From: Arthrobacter sp. ISL-85
GTDB lineage: Bacteria; Actinomycetota; Actinomycetes; Actinomycetales; Micrococcaceae
Direction: 5' to 3'
Length of the DNA stretch: 54,108 bases
NCBI RefSeq assembly: GCF_018613675.1
Contig: NZ_JAGGPQ010000008.1
Span: 1 to 54,108, forward strand
Shown here: positions 48,375 through 54,108 of the stretch, piece after piece
How the letters are laid out: each line of letters starts with the position of its first letter
Numbering within the stretch: position 1 is the stretch's first letter
Made by a program: the position numbers and the translations under genes
The notes under the pieces: model-generated
The model's database searches: none
What the model was told of the DNA's origin: nothing
Seen by the model: only the letters and a program-made list of their open reading frames with translations

Positions 48375-48401
48375 CCGTCCGTGGACGGTATGCCGGCGAA
48401 T
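48375..48401 (+). promoter_or_regulatory. SigK-like promoter of lipoprotein gene
   Basis: CCGTCC (one mismatch), 15-nt spacer, GCGAAT (one mismatch), about 58 nt before ATG 48460. Confidence 0.55.
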
Positions 48402-48459
48402 ACTGGGAGAAGGGTCGTGACAACTGTTGGCCCCCGGGCATGTTCGGAAAGGTTTCACC

Positions 48460-49107
48460 ATGAAAAGCAGGATCCGCTCCCGCACTACCAGTATGGTCCG
48501 GGCCGGCGCTGCGGGCCTTTCGGCGTTGTTAATGGCCGGGTGCGCCACCGGCCCCGGCACCGGCACGGTGCCGGGCTTTGATAACTCCTCAGCTCCTCCC
48601 TCAGCATCAGTGACTGCCCGCCCCGACGGGGGGCCGACCACGCCGTCACCTTCTGATGTTTTGGCCGTGACGCCAGCAGATTCTCCTTCGGCGGCGGCGA
48701 AAATGGTGTGCGGGGAGGAAACCCGGAACAACATCGCCCGGATCCTGGCGCTGGCCTCCCCGCCGCGGACCACTGATTCCTGGGCGGACAAGCTCTACAC
48801 CTGCACCTACGCCCTCCCTGAGGGCCCCTTAGTGCTCTCGGTGAAGGAAGCACCGGACCCGGCCGCCGCCCGCGCCTTCTTCGACAAACAGCAGCAGTCG
48901 ACCGGCCAGGCCGCCCCCATTGAAGGGCTCGCTAACCTGGGCTTCCCGGCCTTTCAAACACCAGCCTCCGCGGTCTTCGCCAAGGACAACTTCGTCCTCA
49001 CCGTCGACGCATCAGCCCTTCCCGCGGGCCTCGGTCCCCACCAGGTCTCCCGGGACGCCCTGGCCTACCAGGCCGCCACCGCCGTGCTGGCCTGCTGGTC
49101 CGAATAA
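48460..49107 (+). CDS. Lipoprotein of unknown function
   Basis: The 215-residue protein from ATG 48460 follows GGAAAGG. The signal peptide ends in LMAGC, the lipidation Cys. After a Pro/Ser linker comes a compact domain beginning MVCGEETRNNIARILALASP, with SWADKLYTCTYALPEGPLVL, VKEAPDPAAARAFFDKQQQS and a C-terminal FVLTVDASALPAGLG region; paired Cys may form disulfides. I recognise it as a common actinobacterial lipoprotein type but not by name. It is linked with the cluster through its promoter. Confidence 0.75.
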   Translation: MKSRIRSRTTSMVRAGAAGLSALLMAGCATGPGTGTVPGFDNSSAPPSASVTARPDGGPTTPSPSDVLAVTPADSPSAAAKMVCGEETRNNIARILALASPPRTTDSWADKLYTCTYALPEGPLVLSVKEAPDPAAARAFFDKQQQSTGQAAPIEGLANLGFPAFQTPASAVFAKDNFVLTVDASALPAGLGPHQVSRDALAYQAATAVLACWSE

Positions 49108-49216
49108 CCCCCTCCCCCACCCCGCCGGGACGTCCTCCAAGAACCCGGAATCGCTGCTTAAGCGCGTCAGGACCCTGCCTTGGGGATAAAAGCCACCTTT
49201 TCCCCGAAAATCCCAC

Positions 49217-49243
49217 CCATCCGTGACCCGGACCACAACGAAT
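49217..49243 (+). promoter_or_regulatory. SigK-like promoter of CHRD-sortase operon
   Basis: Exact CCATCC, 15-nt spacer, ACGAAT (one mismatch), about 60 nt before ATG 49308. Confidence 0.65.
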
Positions 49244-49307
49244 CGTCAGTGTCACAGTCATGCGCGTACCCATCAGGGGACGCTCATTTCCAACGGAGGA
49301 ATAAGTC

Positions 49308-50057
49308 ATGAAGAAATCTGCTTTCCTGATCGCCCCGGCCCTCGCCCTGGGCGCCCTCGCACTGTCCACCAGCCCGGCCCTGGCCGCGGACACCACCATG
49401 TACCAGGCGAACCTTGCCTCGATCAATGGCTCCAATGCCTCCGGCACGGTCATGATCACCGTCAACGGTGACCAGGCCACCGTCACCGAAAAGGTCTCCG
49501 GGCTCGCTGCCACCTTCGGCGGCAACCCTTACCCGCACGTGCAGCACATCCACATCGGCGCGAAGGGCACCTGCCCGGACATGTCCGCTGACACCAACAA
49601 AGACGGGGTGATCAGCACCACCGAAGGTGGTCCGTTCTACGGGGCCATCGGTGCGACGCTGTCCAGCAGCGGCGACACCAGCCCGGCCGCCGGGACGGAT
49701 CTGAAGGTCGCAGGGATGGGCGCCTCCTACACCTACAACCGGACGTTCGCACTGGATGCCAAGACCGCTGATTCACTCAAGGCCGGCACCGCCGTCGTGG
49801 TCGTCCACGGCCTGGACCCGGCCACCCTCTCGGCCACGGCGCAGAAGGAACCGTCCGACCTGGTCCCTTCCCTGCCCCTGGCCGCGACCTCGCCGGCACT
49901 GTGCGGGACCTTGAAAGCGATGCCCGCCGGGGCGCCCGGGACCGGCATCACCGCCCCCGCCCCGGCCGGACCTGACCTGGGCCTGCTCGCTGCCGGTGGC
50001 GGTCTCGTCCTGGCAGCCGGCGGCGCCTACGCCCTCCGCCGCAAAATGGCAGCCTAA
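49308..50057 (+). CDS. CHRD-domain surface protein, probable sortase substrate
   Basis: The 249-residue protein follows GGAGG. Its cleavable signal peptide is APALALGALALSTSPALAAD. The body has CHRD-domain features: YQANLASINGSNASGTVMIT, ATVTEKVSGLAATFGGNPYP, HVQHIHIGAKGTCPD (metal-site-like His cluster) and AVVVVHGLDPATLS. After a Pro/Ala linker the C terminus has the architecture of a wall-sorting signal, with a hydrophobic segment (DLGLLAAGGGLVLAAGGAYA) and LRRKMAA, but no LPxTG; PAPAGP precedes the helix. The next gene is a class F sortase, so it is a plausible partner with an atypical signal. Confidence 0.8.
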   Translation: MKKSAFLIAPALALGALALSTSPALAADTTMYQANLASINGSNASGTVMITVNGDQATVTEKVSGLAATFGGNPYPHVQHIHIGAKGTCPDMSADTNKDGVISTTEGGPFYGAIGATLSSSGDTSPAAGTDLKVAGMGASYTYNRTFALDAKTADSLKAGTAVVVVHGLDPATLSATAQKEPSDLVPSLPLAATSPALCGTLKAMPAGAPGTGITAPAPAGPDLGLLAAGGGLVLAAGGAYALRRKMAA

Positions 50058-50091
50058 GGTCTGAGAAGAAACAGGGAATGTCAGTGCCCTG

Positions 50092-50823
50092 ATGGGAACT
50101 GAGAACAGCAGCCGCCGCGGGCGCTTCATCGCGTCCGCGGCGGCCGCCCTGCTCCTGGCCGGCGGGGTCACCACCATCGGCCTCGGCCTCCACGCCCAAC
50201 CCCCCACACCGGCCACAACCGGCAGCGTGGACCCCACCGTGCCGCCAGCCAGCGCCCCTGCTGCAGCTTCACCCGCCCCTGATACGACACCGCCGGCAAC
50301 CATTCCGTCCACCGCGCCACCGGCCCCGGTAGCGGGTTCTGCGCCGGATGGGGCGCTGCCCGCGTCTGTGCCGGTCCGCCTCGAGGTCCCCTCCATCGGG
50401 ATCGACGCGGCCCTGATACCCCTCGGCAATCAACCCAACGGCGAAGTCCAGACCCCGCCGGGGGAACCTGGTTCACCCGGGGGCTGGTACAAAGACTCCC
50501 CCACCCCCGGGCAGACCGGATCGGCCATCATCCTCGGCCACGTCAACACCACCACCAGCGATATCGGTCTGTTCTACCGCCTCCACGAACTCACCCCCGG
50601 CCAAACCATCACCGTCACCCGGGCCGACCACACCGCCGGGGTGTTCACCGTCGACAAAGTCGACGTCTACCACAAAGCAACCTTCCCGACCGTGGAGGTC
50701 TACCAGAACGCGGACCGGCCCGAAGTACGGCTCATCACCTGCGGCGGCTACAACCCCGCCACCAGGAAATACCTGGACAACACTGTCGTCTACGCCCACC
50801 TCACCACCAGCCACCCCGCCTGA
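50092..50823 (+). CDS. Class F sortase
   Basis: The 243-residue membrane-anchored transpeptidase has one N-terminal helix (FIASAAAALLLAGGVTTIGL), a long Pro/Ala/Thr linker and the sortase barrel: catalytic His in IILGHVNTTTSD, nucleophile Cys in VRLITCGGYNPATRKYLDN and Arg three to five residues after that. It begins PVRLEVPSIGIDAALIPLG, the class F hallmark. The gene starts 35 bp after the CHRD protein, most likely in the same operon and under the same SigK-like promoter. Class F sortases attach proteins to lipid II in actinobacteria. Confidence 0.9.
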   Translation: MGTENSSRRGRFIASAAAALLLAGGVTTIGLGLHAQPPTPATTGSVDPTVPPASAPAAASPAPDTTPPATIPSTAPPAPVAGSAPDGALPASVPVRLEVPSIGIDAALIPLGNQPNGEVQTPPGEPGSPGGWYKDSPTPGQTGSAIILGHVNTTTSDIGLFYRLHELTPGQTITVTRADHTAGVFTVDKVDVYHKATFPTVEVYQNADRPEVRLITCGGYNPATRKYLDNTVVYAHLTTSHPA

Positions 50824-50896
50824 ACCCCACCCTGGACCGGGCGCAAAGGGAACCGTCAACATTTTTCGTCAGCTTTCGTGAAAGAAAAGAAAACCC

Positions 50897-51382
50897 ATGA
50901 AAACGACCAGGACCCGTCAACGGATAAGCCTTGCCCTGACCTCGGCAGCAATCCTCATTGCCGCCACCGCCTGCGGGGCCCCCGGCACGGGGACAAGCTC
51001 ACCGGCGGCCCCTTCAGGCACTGCTTCTCCCAGCGCCTCCATGGACCCCGGCATGGACGCCTCCTCCATGGGTTCGTCGATGCCGTCCTCGATGGGAGCC
51101 ACGATGGGAGCATCCAACGGGGCCGCCGCGATGGCGGCCGAAACGACGATCCATATCAAGTCCTTCGCCTACACAGGCCCGGACAGCGTCCCGGCCGGTT
51201 CGATGGTGACCGTGATGAACATGGACACCGAGGCGCATACCCTCACCGCCGATGATGGTTCCTTCGACGCCGTCGTCAAACCCGGGACCAGCACCACGTT
51301 TACTGCCCCATCAAAACCCGGAACGTACTCCTACCACTGCACCTACCACTCCAACATGAAAGGGACTCTGACCGTCAAATGA
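50897..51382 (+). CDS. Methionine-rich cupredoxin lipoprotein
   Basis: The 161-residue protein has a signal peptide ending in LIAATAC (lipobox). A methionine-rich linker follows (SMDPGMDASSMGSSMPSSMG, GATMGAS), typical of Cu(I)-binding segments, and then a cupredoxin domain: ETTIHIKSFAYTGPDSVPAG, NMDTEAHTLTADDGSFDAV and GTYSYHCTYHSNMKGTLTVK. The type-1 copper ligands are His in EAHTLT, Cys and His in HCTYH, and Met in SNMKG. It probably carries electrons or copper at the outer face. Its stop overlaps the next ATG (ATGA). Confidence 0.9.
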   Translation: MKTTRTRQRISLALTSAAILIAATACGAPGTGTSSPAAPSGTASPSASMDPGMDASSMGSSMPSSMGATMGASNGAAAMAAETTIHIKSFAYTGPDSVPAGSMVTVMNMDTEAHTLTADDGSFDAVVKPGTSTTFTAPSKPGTYSYHCTYHSNMKGTLTVK

Positions 51383-51894
51383 ATACGGCCCGAAGCTCCG
51401 GCGAGGACCCCCTGACGGAACCACCAGAGCCCGTCAGATCCCGCGGCCGCGCAGCGGCGATGGTGGTGCTGCGGGTCCTGGCGGCGGCTGCCCTGGCCGT
51501 GGACGCAGTCGTCCACGCCCGGCTCGCCCCGGCTTACCAGTCCGCAGCCCCCGAAGGCTTCGGGGAGGGCAACCTCTTCCTCGCCGAAGCCGCCGCCGCC
51601 GCCCTTGCCGGGCTTTACGTCCTGATCCGCGCCAGCCGGACCGCCTGGTTCCTGGCACTGCTCACCGCCGGAGGCGGCCTGGCAGTGCTGCTCCTCTACC
51701 GCTACGTCGACATCCCAGCCGTCGGGCCCTTCCCGGCCATGTACGAACCCGTCTGGTTCTTCGACAAAACCCTCACCGCCCTCGCCCAAACCGCCGCCGT
51801 CCTCCTGGCCGCCACCGCACTTGCCTTCCAGCGGCGAACACCGGACCCGGCTCCCCTTGCCCGCGGACGCAACCGCGGGCACGATGACAGCTAA
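51379..51894 (+). CDS. Four-helix membrane protein coupled to cupredoxin
   Basis: The 171-residue protein's ATG overlaps the cupredoxin stop, so the two are translated together. Four hydrophobic segments are predicted (VVLRVLAAAALAVDAVVHAR, FLAEAAAAALAGLYVLIRA, LALLTAGGGLAVLLLYRYV, LAQTAAVLLAATALAF). A His in DAVVHARLAP within the first helix and a Tyr/Asp loop (YRYVDIPAVGPFPAMYEP) resemble small heme- or copper-handling membrane partners, but I cannot assign it. It may anchor or reduce the cupredoxin. Confidence 0.7.
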   Translation: MNTARSSGEDPLTEPPEPVRSRGRAAAMVVLRVLAAAALAVDAVVHARLAPAYQSAAPEGFGEGNLFLAEAAAAALAGLYVLIRASRTAWFLALLTAGGGLAVLLLYRYVDIPAVGPFPAMYEPVWFFDKTLTALAQTAAVLLAATALAFQRRTPDPAPLARGRNRGHDDS

Positions 51895-51948
51895 CAACGC
51901 GTACCGGACCATTCCGGACCGACCCGAACATTATCGATGGAGAATTTC

Positions 51949-52365
51949 ATGAGCACGGAAGCCAACATCCACGCCCAGGAGCGGTTCGGCGCCGCGGTGA
52001 ACAGCGGACGGCTTGAAGATCTGGATGAGGTCGTCGCAGCGGGCTGCGTTGATCACGATCCCGCCCCGGGGCAGGGCCCAGGTCCGCAGGGGTTCAAAGA
52101 CCTGTTCACCGGGCTGCGTGCCTCGTTCCCTGACCTGAACATCGCCGTCGAGCATGTGACCGCCGCCGGCGATGACGTGGTGTTCGCGTATACGCTCACC
52201 GGGACACACCAGGGGTCCCTGATGGGCCACGAGCCGACCGGCCGGAGCTTCCGCATCCGGGGAATGCAGCTGGGCCGGTTCCAGGACGGCAAACTCGTGG
52301 AGCGGTGGGGCAGCAGCGATCAGCTCGGCATGCTCGCCCAGCTCGGCTCGGCGCCCCGGCCATGA
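51949..52365 (+). CDS. SnoaL-like ester-cyclase family protein
   Basis: The 138-residue protein starts at ATG 51949, 6 nt after TGGAG; the slightly longer reading from 51937 includes that site and is rejected. SnoaL-fold features: ERFGAAVNSGRLEDLDEVVA, CVDHDPAPGQGPGPQGFKDL, LRASFPDLNIAVEHVTAAGD, VVFAYTLTGTHQGSLMGHEP and GMQLGRFQDGKLVERWGSSD. Its members act on polyketides or other small molecules, or are catalytically silent. Its stop overlaps the next ATG by ATGA. Function here unknown. Confidence 0.85.
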   Translation: MSTEANIHAQERFGAAVNSGRLEDLDEVVAAGCVDHDPAPGQGPGPQGFKDLFTGLRASFPDLNIAVEHVTAAGDDVVFAYTLTGTHQGSLMGHEPTGRSFRIRGMQLGRFQDGKLVERWGSSDQLGMLAQLGSAPRP

Positions 52366-52826
52366 GAATGATCCGGGCAATCGCCACCGGGGCCATTGCA
52401 GGGGCAGCCGGGACAACCGCGCTGAACACCGTCACCTATCTGGACATGATCTGGCGTGCCCGCCCGGCCAGCAGCACCCCGGAGGCTACCGTGGAAAAAC
52501 TCGCCGACGTCACGGGCATCAAAATCCCCGGCAACGCGGAAGAACGAACGAACCGTGTCGCCGGACTAGGCCCGCTGACAGGGCTAATCGTCGGCGCCGG
52601 TCTCGGGCTGGCCCGGGCCGCCGGATACCGGCCAGGGCTTCCCGGATCGTCACTGACCGCAGCTGCGGGAGCGCTGATTGGCAGCAACGGACCCATGACC
52701 GTCCTCGGAATCACAGACCCCCGCACCTGGTCCCCCACGGACTGGGCCAGTGACCTCGTACCCCACCTGGCCTACGGCATCGTCACCGCCGCCGCCCTGC
52801 ACATACTGGACCACGACGCGCCCTGA
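52362..52826 (+). CDS. Membrane-associated hypothetical protein
   Basis: The 154-residue protein overlaps the SnoaL-like gene at ATGA. It has hydrophobic segments AIATGAIAGAAGTTALNTVT, GLGPLTGLIVGAGLGLARAA and LVPHLAYGIVTAAALHIL and a central block of charged residues (TVEKLADVTGIKIPGNAEER). Family not recognised; the repeated Gly/Ala helices suggest a membrane or lipid-associated protein. It is translationally coupled to the preceding gene, which suggests a linked role. Confidence 0.6.
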   Translation: MRMIRAIATGAIAGAAGTTALNTVTYLDMIWRARPASSTPEATVEKLADVTGIKIPGNAEERTNRVAGLGPLTGLIVGAGLGLARAAGYRPGLPGSSLTAAAGALIGSNGPMTVLGITDPRTWSPTDWASDLVPHLAYGIVTAAALHILDHDAP

Positions 52827-53027
52827 CTGTCCCAAGGCAAACCAGCAACAAAGGAACGGATCCGGCTGGCCACTGCAGCCCAGGGTCAAGGGCCGCGACC
52901 GGCAGATACGGACACCGGCCGCGTGGCGTGTTTCCCGTCAAGGGACCACGCTGCTCAGCTCTCTCGCGGCATCGGACCAGCACCGCCCTAACGGCACCGC
53001 TTCCGTTCTACCTTTGCAGTCCTTCTC

Positions 53028-53276
53028 TTGAATTCGGCCCGTCCATCCGAGGCACAAGGCGTAGGAGCGGTAGCAGGAGCCAAAACGGGGATTAATAGAG
53101 AAGCCAACGTCCGGTATCAGATCGGCCGGCGGCTCTTCGACGAAGCCCGCTACCGGGACGCCGCCGCGGAATTCCAGTGGGCGGCGGACCTGTACCGCGT
53201 GTCCGTCCACCACGAGCTCGCCGAACGCTCCAACCAGGCCATGCGCCGCTCCCTACAAGTCCACACCGCCGCCTAA
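53028..53276 (+). CDS. Small TPR-like protein
   Basis: The 82-residue protein (TTG 53028) contains VRYQIGRRLFDEARYRDAAA through EFQWAADLYRVSVHHELAER, two tetratricopeptide-like helical hairpins, and ends HTAA. There is no good ribosome site, so the start is uncertain. TPR motifs mediate protein-protein contacts. The upstream 200 bp (52827-53027) hold nothing recognised. Confidence 0.45.
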   Translation: MNSARPSEAQGVGAVAGAKTGINREANVRYQIGRRLFDEARYRDAAAEFQWAADLYRVSVHHELAERSNQAMRRSLQVHTAA

Positions 53277-53295
53277 AGCCCCAGACCGGCTCCGC

Positions 53296-54006
53296 TCATC
53301 CAGGCTGACCGGCCGGGGGCTGGGTCCTTGCGTCGATATAGCTCTGTGCGGTTGCCGCGAGTATCCGGAGCACTTGTTGTTCGGACGGGGGGAAGGGCCG
53401 GGGTTTCTGGTCAATGATGCACAAGGTGCCGATGTTCCACCCGCGGGGTCCGTGCAGCGGAAAGCCGGCGTAGAAGCGGATGTGCGGGTCTCCGAGGACG
53501 AGTGGGTTGGATGCGAAGCGGTCATCGGTGAGCGTGTCGTGGATGACCAGCATCGAATTACGTTCCACTGTCTCTGTGCAGAGCGCGATCTGCCGTGGTG
53601 TCTCGTCCCGGAGGGGCCCGAGGACGGACTTGAAGTGCTGAACATCGCCGTCAATAAGTGACATTGATGCAGCACCGACGTTAAAGAACTTCCTGGCCGC
53701 GCCGACGATCCGGTCGAAGGGTTCCTCCGGCCCTGTGTTCAGCAGGTCCGTCTCGTGCAGGGACTTCAGACGCTCCGTCTCCGCCTGGTCCGGCGTCAGC
53801 GGGAACTTCCCCGCGGCGCCCAACGCGGCCAGCGCGTGCTGGCGAGGCCGTTTCTGATGGGCCGGGGGCCTGCCGGCCTTTCCCGCCTCACAGTTTGGGG
53901 CAGATCCCTGGCGGCTTCCGGCCGCGGGCCGTTCTCCCCACTTGCCGGGAGTAAGACCCCGTCTCGCGATGGACCAAGCCGAGGCACCGTGCAGGTAAGT
54001 ATCCAA
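53296..54006 (-). CDS. GAF-domain protein
   Basis: The 236-residue protein has a basic, low-complexity N terminus of about 65 residues, then a GAF domain: ERLKSLHETDLLNTGPEEPF, DRIVGAARKFFNVGAASMSL with IDGDVQHFKSVLG, CTETVERNSMLVIHDTLTDD, RFYAGFPLHGPRGWNIGTLC and IIDQKPRPFPPSEQQVLRIL. This matches the stand-alone GAF proteins that often carry cyclic-nucleotide or small-molecule sensing roles. No output domain follows before the stop, so it is either a regulatory subunit or a sensor with partners elsewhere. The first codons may be overcalled. Confidence 0.8.
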   Translation of the reverse strand: MDTYLHGASAWSIARRGLTPGKWGERPAAGSRQGSAPNCEAGKAGRPPAHQKRPRQHALAALGAAGKFPLTPDQAETERLKSLHETDLLNTGPEEPFDRIVGAARKFFNVGAASMSLIDGDVQHFKSVLGPLRDETPRQIALCTETVERNSMLVIHDTLTDDRFASNPLVLGDPHIRFYAGFPLHGPRGWNIGTLCIIDQKPRPFPPSEQQVLRILAATAQSYIDARTQPPAGQPG

Positions 54007-54108
54007 CTCGAAGGTCGACCACCGGGAACGGCCGGAATTCGCGGCCCCTAGTTTGCGGTGGTCTATACCGAGCGTTGCAGCGAGCTCTAGACGATATGGG
54101 TGAAGGAG

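Noticed and set aside
1..54108. CRISPR arrays, tRNA and rRNA genes
   Set aside because: No regularly spaced repeats of the right length and no cloverleaf or rRNA-like stretches were seen by eye.

Overview
The window looks like an accessory region of a high-G+C actinobacterium, most probably Arthrobacter/Pseudarthrobacter or a close relative in the Micrococcaceae. The evidence is G+C-rich DNA, frequent GTG starts, many leaderless genes (a -10 hexamer exactly 6-7 nt before the start codon), and families common there (DUF4383, DUF3040, class F sortase, SigK/RskA-type genes, RES-Xre toxin-antitoxin). No rRNA, tRNA or CRISPR was recognised. At least eight genes are frameshifted, nonsense-mutated or truncated, which points to rapid turnover of laterally acquired DNA, although some single-base lesions could be assembly errors.

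Layout. 1-3035: small host genes (a Zn-ribbon protein, a DUF6504-like protein, an ATP-dependent DNA ligase) and the 3' end of an SRAP (YedK/HMCES-type) gene. 3036-17479: a 14.4-kb Tn554-like element carrying two coupled tyrosine recombinases and a TnpC-like protein. It sits precisely inside the SRAP gene: the N-terminal half lies at 17474-17986 and the C-terminal half at 2826-3035, with a shared 6-bp core AACGTG and matching inverted repeats at the ends. The cargo (7.4-17.4 kb) is a series of unrelated genes (HEAT protein, two GNATs, LRR protein, small membrane proteins, AAA ATPase, P-loop kinase, surface beta-propeller, LysM lipoprotein), most of them separated by copies of one palindromic GGATCC-centred repeat. 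Several carry their own leaderless promoter, so the array resembles an integron cassette array with promoters inside the cassettes.

18-41 kb is a mosaic: remnants of a Na/Ca exchanger and a Ktr potassium system, STAS-like and PFPEDL-type small proteins (each with a second copy near 36-39 kb), a serine recombinase with res/IR-like repeats, a TetR regulator, a RES-Xre toxin-antitoxin pair, a polysaccharide deacetylase, a run of tiny membrane proteins, a helicase-associated-repeat protein, a collapsed ammonia-lyase-like gene, two 5'-truncated divergent genes, a methyltransferase flanked by the same GGATCC repeats, an exchanger and a LOV-GGDEF-EAL protein.

41.7-53.3 kb is mostly intact and looks like an envelope-stress regulon: carbonic anhydrase, DUF4383, membrane proteins, an RskA-type anti-sigma domain, a fasciclin lipoprotein, a SoxC-like molybdopterin oxidoreductase, a CHRD protein with class F sortase, a Met-rich cupredoxin and a SnoaL-fold protein. 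Five transcription units here carry the same promoter type, CCATCC - exactly 15 nt - CCGAAT or one-mismatch-per-box variants, which is the motif I recall for mycobacterial SigK. No sigma factor gene is in the window. A GAF-domain protein closes the window on the minus strand.
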